A stretch of DNA of 64,000 nt. It comes from Blastocatellia bacterium. GTDB lineage: Bacteria; Acidobacteriota; Blastocatellia; UBA7656; JADIYM01. Of this stretch, positions 38,375 to 46,107 are shown in pieces (within the stretch, counting starts at the first letter, position 1; each line of letters begins with the position of its first letter). The stretch spans positions 124,001 through 188,000 of the forward strand of contig JADIYM010000009.1 in the NCBI GenBank assembly GCA_016705245.1, in the 5' to 3' direction. The translations under genes were made by a program, and so were the position numbers. Under the pieces are notes generated by a model, which saw only the letters and a program-made list of their open reading frames with translations, had not been told where the DNA came from and made no database searches.

Positions 38375-38790
38375 AGGTTCGCTATCTGCTCGACACGAAC
38401 GTCTTGTCAGAGCCCCTTCGGCCGTATCCGTCCCCACGCCTGATGGAGCTGCTCTCCGGAGCCGCGGATTCCGTTGCGACGGCGGCGCCCGTCTGTCACG
38501 AACTGCAGTTCGGCGCGTCGAGAATGCGCCCTTCGAAGCGTCGCCGCCTGATCGAGTCGTATCTCGTCGACGTCGTCCGGACGACGATGCCGATCCTGCC
38601 ATACGACGAACGTGCTGCGCACTGGCACGCCGTCGAGCGTGCGCGGCTCGTCGCCGCCGGTCGGACTCCGCCGTTCGTCGACGGACAGATTGCGGCGATC
38701 GCGGTAGTGAACGAACTGGTCCTCGTCACGGCAAACGTCGGGGACTACGAGCCGTTTGCCGGACTCACGGTCGAGAACTGGCACGGATGA
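38368..38790 (+). CDS. Type II toxin, PIN-domain ribonuclease (VapC-like)
   Basis: A 140-residue PIN ribonuclease with acidic residues D9 (LLDTNVLSE), the glutamate of CHELQFG, the aspartate of FVDGQIAA and the aspartate of NVGDYEPF, so the active site is complete. GTG 38368 or the adjacent GTG 38371 overlaps the antitoxin stop. Members cleave tRNA or other RNA when unbound by antitoxin. This is a Phd-type antitoxin with a VapC-type toxin, a common mixed pairing. Confidence 0.93.
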   Translation: MVKVRYLLDTNVLSEPLRPYPSPRLMELLSGAADSVATAAPVCHELQFGASRMRPSKRRRLIESYLVDVVRTTMPILPYDERAAHWHAVERARLVAAGRTPPFVDGQIAAIAVVNELVLVTANVGDYEPFAGLTVENWHG

Positions 38791-38811
38791 GGTGGTGTTG
38801 GCCCTTTACTC

Positions 38812-38934
38812 TTCCTTGCGTCTCTGCGAGACCTCTGCGTCTCTGCGAGAAATTGGCCTCGCGAAGGCGCTTTTCCCGCAGAGGCGCAGAGGACCCGCAG
38901 AGACGCAAAGGCGCAAAGGCGCAAAGGCGCGAGG
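38812..38934. repeat. Family A copy A10 with extra heptamers
   Basis: The right arm has three additional GCGCAAAG units. It fills the gap between the convergent VapC-like toxin and molybdopterin oxidoreductase genes and ends 2 bases before the oxidoreductase stop. Confidence 0.9.
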
Positions 38935-38935
38935 G

Positions 38936-41194
38936 CTACACCGCCTCGATCCTCGCCCGCACGTGTTTGTGCCAGGGCGTGCCGGCCAGCCAGTCGCGGT
39001 CTTCGCTCGCGGTCAACTCATTCGGCGCGACGCCCGACACCACGTCACGGCCGTCCTCGCCCCGGTGCGAAGTTCCGAGCCCATTCGGCAGGGTCGCGTG
39101 GCCCGGGCGAAGCGTGTCAGTGACTTCGACCACGGCCTCGGCCGCGCCGCGGCGCGTCGTGACGCGGGCCATGGCGCCGTCGGCGAGCCCGAGCCGTTCC
39201 GCATCCGGTGTTGAGATCCTGAGCGCCCCGCCCGCGTCCTTTCGCCGCCACGACGGGTCGCGAAAGATCGTGTTCGCCGTCGACGTCCGTCGCTCGCCGG
39301 CCGCCAGGACGAACGGGAACTCGGCATCAGCGGCCGCCGGCGATTCGCGCTCGAGCGACCGAAGCTCGTCGAGCATCTCCGGGACGTCGAGGTGGATCTT
39401 CCGGTCCGCGGTCTCGAGTCGATTCCACGTCTCGGCGTATTCGTCGACGCTGAACGTGACGCCGGAACGGCTCGAGAGGATCGCGTCGAACAGTTTCTCT
39501 GCCGCGACCGGGGCCGGGCCGTTGAATCCGGCGCGCCGGAGCGACTCGGGAGAGCGGGCCGCGAACTGGTGCGCGGCGCCCCAGAGCACCGCCGCCGATG
39601 CGGCGCCGTCGGGCAGCATCGGTCCAAGCGTTTCGTAGAGCACGACCGGCGCGAGCGCGGCGAGCTTCGGACTGGCGGCCATCACGCGCTGGAAAGCAGC
39701 GGCGTAGGGCAGCCGTCCCGCCGTCGGGATCAATGCCGCCGCCTCGTGCAGTGGGACGAGGTCTTCGTCACGGAGGGCGCCGAGGGCGCGCACGAGACGC
39801 CGGTGGATTTCGGGCTCGGGCAGGGTGCCCGCCAACGGCTCGAGCAGCGGCGCGCGCAGGTGGAAGCTGTTGCGCGGGAACTCGAGGTTGAAGAACGTCG
39901 CCTCCCACTTCTCGAACTGCGAGGCGGCGGGCAGGACGTAGTGCGCGAGCCTTGCCGTCTCGGTCATCGCGACGTCGACGACCACGAGCGTGTCGAGGGC
40001 GGCGAGGGCCTCGCGCATCCGGCTCGAATCCGCGAGCGAATGCGCCGGGTTGGCGCTTTCGACGAACATCGCCCGGAAGCGCTTCGGATGGTCCGTGAGG
40101 ATCTCGTCGGGGATGACGTTTGCGGGGATCAGGCTGGTGATGATGCGGTGTCCGCCGACGGGGGTCGTCCCCTCGCGTGTGCCGAGGAGGCTCGCGAGCC
40201 GCGAGTGCAGGTTCATCGCCCCTCGATGGGCGAAGTTGCCGGTCAGCAGGTAGAGAGACTTTTCGAGATAGGAGTTGAGGGTGCTGTGCGGGGCCTGCTG
40301 GATGCCCAGGTCCTCGAGCATCGACACGCTCGAGGCGCGGGCGATCCGGCGCGCAACCTCGCGCACGATCCCGGGGTCGACGCCGGCACGTTCGGCGAAG
40401 TCGTCGACCGGCACGGTGGCGAGCGCATCGCGAAGCGCTTCGAAGCCCGTCGCGTGCTCCGCAAGAAACGCGTGGTCGACGAGGTTTTCCTGGACGACGG
40501 CGCCGAGCAGCGCGGCCAGGCAGAAGGCGTCGGTCCCGGGCGCGACCTGAAGGTGGTAGTCGGCGAGGTCGGCGGTTTCGGTGCGTCGCGGGTCGATCAC
40601 GACGAGGGTGCGTTGCGGGTCGCGAGCGATCTCGCGCAGGACGGCGCGCGCGCGCGGGAACCCGTGCGACTGCCAGGGGTTCTTGCCGATGAAGACCGCG
40701 ACTTCGGCGTGTTCGAAATCGGGGCTCGTGTGGCAGCGTTGCCGGCCGAATAGACGTCCGTCGACCCAGAACTCGCCGGTTTTCTCCTGCGCGAGGGCGT
40801 TGGAGGCGTAGACGGAGCCGAGCGCTGCGCGGGTCGCCATCGCGTAGGGGCCTGGCAGATGGTTCCCCTGGCCGCCGCCGCCGTAGTAGAGAATCGTGTC
40901 GCCGCCGAACGTGTCCCTGACGCGCGAGAGCCGTTCGGCGATCTCGCCGATCGCGGTGTCCCAGTCGACGGGCTCGAACGATCCGTCTGGTCGCCGGCGA
41001 AGCGGCGAGGTCAACCGGTCACGGCCGTTCTGGTACCAGTCGAGCTGCTGGGCCTTCTCGCAGGCGTAGCCGGCGGATGTGGGATGCGCCTTGTCGCCCC
41101 GGATCCGGACGAGGTTGCGCTCCTCGACGAGCACCTCGATTCCGCAGTTCACGCTGCAGAGAATGCACGCGGTTTTCTTCCAGCTCTCGGCCAC
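38936..41194 (-). CDS. Molybdopterin-dependent oxidoreductase (formate dehydrogenase-like, 4Fe-4S)
   Basis: A 752-residue member of the DMSO-reductase superfamily. The N-terminal 4Fe-4S site is CILCSVNC with a fourth cysteine in SAGYACEKA. Next comes the guanine-dinucleotide cofactor fold (GGDTILYYGGGGQGNH), then RQRCHTSPDFEHAE, where the cysteine is a plausible Mo/W ligand. VFIGKNPWQSHGFPRAR and VIDPRRTETADLADYHLQVAPGTDAF are diagnostic of the superfamily. The C-terminal cofactor-binding domain is present (STANTIFRDPSWRRKDAGGALRI in outline). There is no twin-arginine signal, so it is cytoplasmic. No partner electron-transfer subunit is encoded next to it. The closest architecture known to me is the stand-alone mycobacterial type. 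The gene ends at repeat A10. Confidence 0.92.
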   Translation of the reverse strand: MAESWKKTACILCSVNCGIEVLVEERNLVRIRGDKAHPTSAGYACEKAQQLDWYQNGRDRLTSPLRRRPDGSFEPVDWDTAIGEIAERLSRVRDTFGGDTILYYGGGGQGNHLPGPYAMATRAALGSVYASNALAQEKTGEFWVDGRLFGRQRCHTSPDFEHAEVAVFIGKNPWQSHGFPRARAVLREIARDPQRTLVVIDPRRTETADLADYHLQVAPGTDAFCLAALLGAVVQENLVDHAFLAEHATGFEALRDALATVPVDDFAERAGVDPGIVREVARRIARASSVSMLEDLGIQQAPHSTLNSYLEKSLYLLTGNFAHRGAMNLHSRLASLLGTREGTTPVGGHRIITSLIPANVIPDEILTDHPKRFRAMFVESANPAHSLADSSRMREALAALDTLVVVDVAMTETARLAHYVLPAASQFEKWEATFFNLEFPRNSFHLRAPLLEPLAGTLPEPEIHRRLVRALGALRDEDLVPLHEAAALIPTAGRLPYAAAFQRVMAASPKLAALAPVVLYETLGPMLPDGAASAAVLWGAAHQFAARSPESLRRAGFNGPAPVAAEKLFDAILSSRSGVTFSVDEYAETWNRLETADRKIHLDVPEMLDELRSLERESPAAADAEFPFVLAAGERRTSTANTIFRDPSWRRKDAGGALRISTPDAERLGLADGAMARVTTRRGAAEAVVEVTDTLRPGHATLPNGLGTSHRGEDGRDVVSGVAPNELTASEDRDWLAGTPWHKHVRARIEAV

Positions 41195-41301
41195 GGGGTA
41201 TGCCTCCGGAAAATGAGTCGTCGTTTATGAGAGTCGTTGTTGGAAGTTGCCACATCCGGAGCCGGTGTGCACGCCCGCTCACCCTCAGCGGACGCTTACC
41301 T

Positions 41302-41402
41302 CAGGCCGGCCGCGCTCGCTACGCTCGCGGTTCCGGGCCTCACGGTACACCGTCCGTCCTGCGCAAGATCCAGAACCGCGAGCGCAGCGAGCGGCCGGCC
41401 TC
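41302..41402. repeat. Family C palindrome, copy C4
   Basis: AGGCCGGCCGCGCTCGC and the near-complementary arm ending AGCGGCCGGCCTC, with a loop of about 40 bases. Confidence 0.9.
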
Positions 41403-41447
41403 ACAATCGCAGGCCGGTCCATAACACGGCTGCTATCTCAGATCCGT

Positions 41448-41528
41448 GTTGATCCGTCAGATCCGTCCAATCCGTGGCCCCTCTTCACTTAGCGTCTTTG
41501 CGCCTTTGCGCGAATTGCAGCCCCGCCT
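41448..41528. repeat. Family F repeat, copy F2
   Basis: Contains TGTTGATCCGTCAGATCCG and CAATCCGTGGCCCC, then a family-A-like arm CTTTGCGCCTTTGCG. Closely similar to 50010-50095. Confidence 0.8.
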
Positions 41529-41557
41529 TTCGATCTTATCGTTTCTCGATATTTACC

Positions 41558-41609
41558 TTGACGATAATCGATAAAATGTTTATTGATAATCGATAGATAT
41601 TGGAGGTGA
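41558..41609 (+). promoter_or_regulatory. Putative promoter with paired GATAATCGATA operators and strong ribosome site
   Basis: This AT-rich island in GC-rich DNA holds TTGACG (41558-41563) as a -35 candidate. TATTGA or GATAAT about 17-21 bases later may be the -10. Two identical 11-mers GATAATCGATA start at 41563 and 41585, exactly 22 bases apart (two helical turns). CGATA is also present further upstream as an inverted partner (TATCG near 41537). GGAGGTGA (41602-41609) is an ideal ribosome site for the ATG at 41615. The Cro/CI-type regulator encoded by the second gene is the natural candidate to bind here. Confidence 0.6.
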
Positions 41610-41614
41610 GTCAT

Positions 41615-42136
41615 ATGCCCGTCGCATCATCACGCGCGCTGCCGATCGCATACGTCGTCCTGCGGATCCTCATCGTCCTCAACTGGGTGATGGGTGCCGT
41701 GATCCTCGCGGTGCTGGTCGCCTCGACCAACGAGCAGTGGATCCTGGACGCCCTCAAACTCGATCCTTCGCTCGATCCCGAGCGGCTGCTCACGGCAGTT
41801 CGCGCGATCGCCGTGCTCGGCATCGCCGTGGTCCCGCTGAACCGCATCATCCTCAACCGGCTGGTCGCGATCGTCGAGACGGTGCGCGCCGGCGACCCGT
41901 TCGTCGCTGCGAACGCGACACGTCTGCAGGCGATCGCATGGACGCTGCTCGCGCTGCAGCTTCTCGGCATAGTCATCGGCGCGATCGCCGAGTCCGTTTC
42001 GACTCCGGCGTATCCGCTCCATCTCGACGCCGGCTTTTCGATCAACGGCTGGCTCGCCGTCCTTCTCACGTTCCTGCTGGCCCGCGTGTTCGCGGAAGGC
42101 ACGCACATGCGCGAAGACCTCGAGGGGGTAGTTTGA
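41615..42136 (+). CDS. DUF2975 membrane protein
   Basis: A 173-residue protein with four transmembrane segments (about 12-37, 68-90, 110-132, 145-165). The layout matches DUF2975 proteins, which are routinely encoded beside a small YozG-like HTH protein. ATG 41615 is fixed by the GGAGGTGA site. The function is unknown; the family may sense membrane state and sequester the HTH regulator, which is inference. The regulator gene begins 1 base after its stop. Confidence 0.85.
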   Translation: MPVASSRALPIAYVVLRILIVLNWVMGAVILAVLVASTNEQWILDALKLDPSLDPERLLTAVRAIAVLGIAVVPLNRIILNRLVAIVETVRAGDPFVAANATRLQAIAWTLLALQLLGIVIGAIAESVSTPAYPLHLDAGFSINGWLAVLLTFLLARVFAEGTHMREDLEGVV

Positions 42137-42137
42137 C

Positions 42138-42371
42138 ATGGCGATCACGGTCAAGCTCGACGACCTCCTCCACGATCGGCGGATGACGCTGACCGACCTC
42201 GCGGATCGGATCGGCATCACGCTGGCCAACCTCTCGATCCTCAAGACCGGCAAGGCGCGCGCGATCCGCTTCTCGACGCTCGAGGCGATCTGCGAGGCGC
42301 TCTCGTGCCAGCCGGGCGACGTCCTCCGGTTTGAGCCCGAGCAGGCAGAGCGCGAGCGACCGGTCGCCTGA
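42138..42371 (+). CDS. Small Cro/CI-type HTH regulator (YozG-like)
   Basis: A 77-residue transcription factor consisting almost only of an HTH: KLDDLLHDRRMTLTDLADRIGITLANLSILKTGKARAIRFSTLEAICEALSCQPGDVL. The recognition helix is around ITLANLSILKTGK. Length and pattern match YozG-type regulators paired with DUF2975. It probably autoregulates the operon through the repeated GATAATCGATA sites. Confidence 0.92.
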   Translation: MAITVKLDDLLHDRRMTLTDLADRIGITLANLSILKTGKARAIRFSTLEAICEALSCQPGDVLRFEPEQAERERPVA

Positions 42372-42438
42372 CCCCTCAATCACCTGAACCCCGAGCGGTA
42401 AGAGGGGCCTCCCCAATGTCCAAGTCGAGGCAATACTT

Positions 42439-43167
42439 ATGACAAATCCCTTGCCGGAAACCTCTCCAAGCACCCGAGGACGAATCCTCGCTGCGCTCTT
42501 TCTCTTCGTCGTCGTCGCCGGAATCACCGCCCAGGTGTTCATCAGCGACCGGCTGGTCGTCGGCGGCGACGCCGCGCGGACGGCGGCAAACATCCTTGCC
42601 AACACGTCACTCTACCGGCTCGGCTTCACGATCTTCATGCTCGAGATGGTCGCGCAGATCGCGGTGTCCGCGATGTCGTACGACCTGATGAAACCCGTCA
42701 ACCGGAGCGTCGCCCGCGTCTCGGCGATCATTGGTATCACCGGCTGCGGCATCAAGACGATGGCGCGCCTGTTCTACTTTGCACCGCTGATCCTGCTCGG
42801 GGGAGCGTCGTCACTCTCGGCGATCGAGCCGGCGCAGCTGGAGGCGCTCTCGCTCGCCTTCATCCGGATCAACAGCCAGGGCGCGGCCATCGGTCTCATT
42901 TTCTTCGGGTTCGAGGATTTGCTCCGGGGGTGGCTGGTGTTCAGGTCGGGATTCCTCCCCCGCTTTCTCGGTGTGCTGTCGATGGTCTCCGGACTCGGGT
43001 GGCTCACGTTCCTCTGGCCGCCGCTCGGCTACTGGGCCTTCATGGGCGTCGGGCTCTTCGCGCTCATCGGAACGATCGCATGGACCGGATGGCTCTTCAT
43101 TCGCGGTGTGGACGACGCGAAGTGGCGAGAGCGCGCCGCGCTCGCGGCAACGTCGATCTGGAGGTGA
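42439..43167 (+). CDS. DUF4386 family membrane protein
   Basis: A 242-residue protein with about six transmembrane segments. It starts RILAALFLFVVVAGITAQVF and includes IFMLEMVAQIAVSAMSYDLMKPVNRSVA, the DUF4386 hallmark region. The C-terminus has two further segments before GVDDAKWRERAA. It follows the HTH gene by 67 bases in the same direction, so it is probably the third gene of the operon. The function is unknown. Confidence 0.85.
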   Translation: MTNPLPETSPSTRGRILAALFLFVVVAGITAQVFISDRLVVGGDAARTAANILANTSLYRLGFTIFMLEMVAQIAVSAMSYDLMKPVNRSVARVSAIIGITGCGIKTMARLFYFAPLILLGGASSLSAIEPAQLEALSLAFIRINSQGAAIGLIFFGFEDLLRGWLVFRSGFLPRFLGVLSMVSGLGWLTFLWPPLGYWAFMGVGLFALIGTIAWTGWLFIRGVDDAKWRERAALAATSIWR

Positions 43168-43186
43168 GGTGTGGATCCGCGATTGT

Positions 43187-43275
43187 CCGCTCGCTTTGCC
43201 CGCGGCTCCGGGCCTCCCGGAGCATCGACGGCCCTGCGCAAGACCCAGAACCGCGAGCGTAGCGAGCGGCCGGCC
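43187..43275. repeat. Family C palindrome, copy C5
   Basis: The left arm is diverged (GTCCGCTCGCTTTGCCCGCGG) and the right arm intact (AACCGCGAGCGTAGCGAGCG). It lies 20 bases downstream of the DUF4386 gene. Confidence 0.85.
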
Positions 43276-43419
43276 GTTCGATCGCGCTGTCCACGTCTTA
43301 TCGCGACAGGGTGCCGGAGACCGCCTAAAGTAAACGTGCGAGCCCGCCGATACGGGTTGAGAAAAGTCAGTGCCTCGCTCGTCTGCCTGTCAGTCCGAGC
43401 ATCACGCAAGGAGAGTCGA

Positions 43420-43761
43420 ATGAAAGCGATTCGATCGATGATGGTTCTCGCGGTGTGCGCAATGGTGCTCCTGGGTGCCAGCGCAACACTCGCCCGTCCG
43501 AAATACACGTTCAAGGTCATCAACAATACAAAACACAAGATTGTAAGCCTCGTGGCATCCGAGAGCGGCGAGGAAGCGGGTGAGTTCGACGTCGGCGCCG
43601 GGATCGGCCCGGGAAAGTCGATGATGCTCGAGTGGAACAAGTCGACCGACAACAGCAACTGTGAATGGGCCTTCTCGGCTGTTTTCGACGACGGGACCTA
43701 TTCCGAGCCGGTCATCATCAATTTCTGCGAGGATGAGCTCGAGTTGGTATTCGACCCGTAA
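43420..43761 (+). CDS. Small exported protein of unknown function
   Basis: A 113-residue exported protein. AAGGAGAG precedes ATG 43420. The signal peptide (about 1-26) ends SATLARP. The mature part is a single beta-rich domain (YTFKVINNTKHKIVSLVASESG, then WAFSAVFDDGTYSEPVIINFCEDELELVF) with two cysteines that may pair. It resembles small periplasmic beta-sandwich proteins, but no family is recognised. Confidence 0.72.
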   Translation: MKAIRSMMVLAVCAMVLLGASATLARPKYTFKVINNTKHKIVSLVASESGEEAGEFDVGAGIGPGKSMMLEWNKSTDNSNCEWAFSAVFDDGTYSEPVIINFCEDELELVFDP

Positions 43762-43832
43762 GGTGCTGAACGGATCAGCGATGAATGCCGTCGCGAAATC
43801 CATCACATCTGGCATTAAGACAACTCGCTCGC

Positions 43833-43935
43833 TACCGCTCGCGGTACTGATCTTACCTAGGTCGACCGCGAGCGCGAGCGAGCACTTTGTCGGTTCAACA
43901 GTCTAGCCACGCCAGGATCAGTACCGCGAGCGGTG
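43833..43935. repeat. Inverted repeat CGCTCGCGGTACTGATC
   Basis: CTACCGCTCGCGGTACTGATC-like arm at 43833-43852 and its complement at 43915-43935. A second short palindrome of GCGAGCG units lies between. Its right arm forms the 3' end of the next minus-strand gene. Confidence 0.75.
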
Positions 43936-44304
43936 ATGATCGGGTCGTCCCGGAATCAGATCGAGTTGGTGAGCGATGACTCCCGCTTCGTACCGCGCAG
44001 CGGTTTCGTTCAGCGCGTCAGAGTAATAGGGGACAGACGAAGTTGAAGCCACGACCTGCTTGAACGCGCCGGCCTGGGGCGTGAGCGATTGCCAGGCGGC
44101 CTGGAGTTGGGCCGGGGAGAGTGCCCCCTTCATCGTGGCGTTGAAGTCGGCCGTCGCGCCGGTGAAGTCGCCCGCGGCCATGGCTTCGACGAGGCGACGC
44201 GCGGTGGCTTCCATGGTCGCCTGGGCGGGAGGCGCGGCCTGTCGGGCGCAGATCGGGAGGCTGAGGATCAGCAGCGCAACGAGTGCCTGAATGAATGTGC
44301 GCAT
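43918..44304 (-). CDS. Exported DUF3887-like protein with replaced C-terminus
   Basis: A 128-residue frame. The signal peptide (1-24, ending PICARQA) is followed by the DUF3887-type helical start (ATARRLVEAMAAGDFTGATADFNATMKGALSPAQLQAAW). The homology ends at about residue 88 (KQVVASTSS). The last 40 residues are encoded by a GTCTGTCCCC-type motif and the inverted repeat 43833-43935, so the native C-terminus is lost. It may still be made as a truncated protein. In longer proteins this domain often precedes an alpha/beta hydrolase. Confidence 0.65.
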   Translation of the reverse strand: MRTFIQALVALLILSLPICARQAAPPAQATMEATARRLVEAMAAGDFTGATADFNATMKGALSPAQLQAAWQSLTPQAGAFKQVVASTSSVPYYSDALNETAARYEAGVIAHQLDLIPGRPDHHRSRY

Positions 44305-44416
44305 CGGGACGGCCTCCGCGGCGAGAGTTGCCTCCACAGATTTGCACAGATGAAAACAGATCAGAAAGGATCGGGACCACTCGACTGTCCTTGGGACGCT
44401 CGCTACCGCTCGCGGC

Positions 44417-44521
44417 TCAAAAAACGGGGAGTTCGTGGCCGAAGGTGAGGCGGCGGCCTTCGGGCAAGCGGACGCCGAACTCGCGCATCCCCCACGGCTT
44501 GATGGCGAGTGGCTGGACCAG
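44417..44521 (-). pseudogene. 3' remnant of a glyoxalase/VOC-fold protein
   Basis: Thirty-four codons in one frame read LVQPLAIKPWGMREFGVRLP, then EGRRLTFGHELPVF and a stop. This is the typical last strand of VOC (glyoxalase/bleomycin resistance) proteins. Immediately upstream lies GTGACAGACGAAGTGAC, and the rest of the gene is missing. Confidence 0.7.
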
Positions 44522-44644
44522 ACGGTGACAGACGAAGTGACTCCGAGTGCAGCCGCGTGCTATCGACGCTATGGAGACAGTTTTCGAAGTGTCTCGATCC
44601 AGTCACGACAACGTGGTGCGACCGTCGTACCCGCAGTCACGCGA

Positions 44645-44989
44645 TCAGATCTGCTGAGGGCGTCGCCGGACGATCAGGATTCCGCACAGAAGAAAAAGCC
44701 CGTACGCAATGAGGAACGCGAGCACATTGACCGACGTGGGCAGGTTCAAGGACGCAGTCACCAATATCCAGATCGCCGGAAACATGCCAATGGCAACCCG
44801 TTCACCCTGACTGAAACCGTGCCTGAAGACCCAGCCGATTCCCCTCCGGCGCGGCTCCAGCTTCTGGTGTTCCCTGAGGCTTGCGAGAGTTCGGACCGAC
44901 GAAACCGCCAGCGCGCGTCCGCAACGGACGCAGAGATCGTTCGTCGGCGAGTTGTCCGCCTGACAATTTGCGCATCGCCGTAGCCCCAT
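44645..44989 (-). CDS. Zinc-ribbon membrane protein
   Basis: A 114-residue protein. An N-terminal zinc ribbon (CANCQADNSPTNDLCVRCG, two CxxC pairs) is followed by a basic linker and two transmembrane segments (IGMFPAIWILVTASLNLP and VLAFLIAYGLFLLCGILIV). GGAAGGAG precedes ATG 44989. It is of unknown function. The next upstream gene in the same direction is another membrane protein about 75 bases away, so the two may be co-transcribed. Confidence 0.72.
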   Translation of the reverse strand: MGLRRCANCQADNSPTNDLCVRCGRALAVSSVRTLASLREHQKLEPRRRGIGWVFRHGFSQGERVAIGMFPAIWILVTASLNLPTSVNVLAFLIAYGLFLLCGILIVRRRPQQI

Positions 44990-45064
44990 TGGCTCCTTCC
45001 CTCTCCGTATCGATCGATGTGTGGACGTGCCCGAACGACTCTCCCCGGACCCCAAGGGCCCGGA

Positions 45065-45652
45065 TCACCAGTCCGACCCGGCGGAGATGTACGAACGGAC
45101 CATGGCGAGCAGGCACGAGCCGTACATGAAGACCACGACGAGCGGCAGGATCTTCGACTCAGCGCCTACCATCAGGATGATCTTTGCCAACAGCGCGATC
45201 GCCAGCATACCGATCGCGATACCGAGGGAGGCCCTGGACCCGCGCCCGACCAACAGGCCGAGCACGAGGAAGATAATACCGATCACGATGGTGTCAGCCG
45301 CCCACGGACCGAATGCGGCCAGGGTGATCGCACCGAGGATCGTGTTCAGCAACCCGATCCGAAACACGGTCGATGCAACGTCCGACGTGTCCGCGTGTAC
45401 CTCGCCCGAACCGCGAATCGCGATGCCGTTCAGGTCGACCTTGAAACTCTCGGCGGTCGGAATCCACCGGATTCCCATCCACGTGTCGCGACCGACCGCA
45501 AGCTGGGTGCCAGCTGTCAGTTCCTCGCAGAAATCGAACGTCGCCAGCGTGTTGCCGGACATCTCGACACGTAGCTTCCTGCCGCCTTTTCGCCACCGGA
45601 GCGCCACCTGACGCGGACCGCCTGATACCAGTGCAAACCGTTGTTGAGGCAA
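45065..45652 (-). CDS. Hypothetical membrane protein with N-terminal beta domain
   Basis: A 195-residue protein. Residues about 1-85 are beta-rich (QVALRWRKGGRKLRVEMSG, LAVGRDTWMGIRWIPTAESFKVDL), like a domain that senses or binds a ligand. Three to four hydrophobic segments follow (VFRIGLLNTILGAITLAAFG, TIVIGIIFLVLGLLVG, IAIGMLAIALLAKIILMV, VVVFMYGSCLLAMV). The TTG start at 45652 is preceded by AAGGAG. No family is recognised. Confidence 0.65.
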   Translation of the reverse strand: MPQQRFALVSGGPRQVALRWRKGGRKLRVEMSGNTLATFDFCEELTAGTQLAVGRDTWMGIRWIPTAESFKVDLNGIAIRGSGEVHADTSDVASTVFRIGLLNTILGAITLAAFGPWAADTIVIGIIFLVLGLLVGRGSRASLGIAIGMLAIALLAKIILMVGAESKILPLVVVFMYGSCLLAMVRSYISAGSDW

Positions 45653-46079
45653 GGGCAGTGGCTCCTTAATTCGTCACCGTCCCTATCGCGGAGGGAACTG
45701 CGCGGTGCATCGCAGACTACGCCAGAGTGACAAGAGCATTCAACGTCCTTCTGGGTCAGCGGTCCCCGCACCCTGACCGAGGTAATGTACCGAATGTACC
45801 GGGACCGAATGTACCGGGACAGCCTTGGTTCGTTCGCTGCCGAGCGACTCAGGATGTCGCTGCTCTGAGGGCTGTCGATTCCTAAGCGTCGGCAACTATG
45901 ATGGGCATGTTGGACAACAGGCAGGGCGAGGTTCGCGACCAGACGGGACTCGTGTTTCAATCGGACGTACTGATAGAGCCGGAGTAGGTTGGGACCGGCA
46001 TTCCCGGTCGTGCCCGAATTCGCAGGCGGAGTGCGGGCCGAATGGTGACTGCCAAAAGGTGACAGACAAGGTGACAAGA
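45653..46079. other. Gene-free interval with short tandem repeats
   Basis: No gene is recognised. It contains two perfect 15-base units ACCGAATGTACCGGG (45789-45818) and, at its right end, a run of GTGACA-type units. Confidence 0.5.
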
Positions 46080-46107
46080 ATGGTGACAGGCAAAGTGACA
46101 CAGGTGA
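46058..46107. repeat. GTGACA-type short repeat at the 5' end of the TIMP-like gene
   Basis: The unit GGTGACAGACAAGGTGAC, then GGTGACAGGCAAAGTGAC, with a phase of about 12 bases. It resembles the isolated motif GTGACAGACGAAGTGAC at 44524-44541 and 48303-48321. It reaches into the start region of the following gene and makes its start codon ambiguous. Confidence 0.65.

Larger units (their letters stand above)
41195..41614. other. Intergenic region: repeats C4 and F2 plus operon promoter
   Basis: Between divergent genes, this 420-base interval holds palindrome C4 (41302-41402), repeat F2 (41448-41528) and the AT-rich regulatory site of the DUF2975 operon (41558-41609). No further gene is seen. 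Confidence 0.7.

Noticed and set aside
39392..40753. 453-codon plus-strand frame opposite the molybdopterin oxidoreductase
   Set aside because: Antisense shadow with a very high Arg/Gly/Glu content and no homology pattern.
41302..41402. Family C palindromes as insertion-sequence ends
   Set aside because: The arms enclose only about 25-40 bases with no transposase frame, and no short target duplication was seen at most copies.
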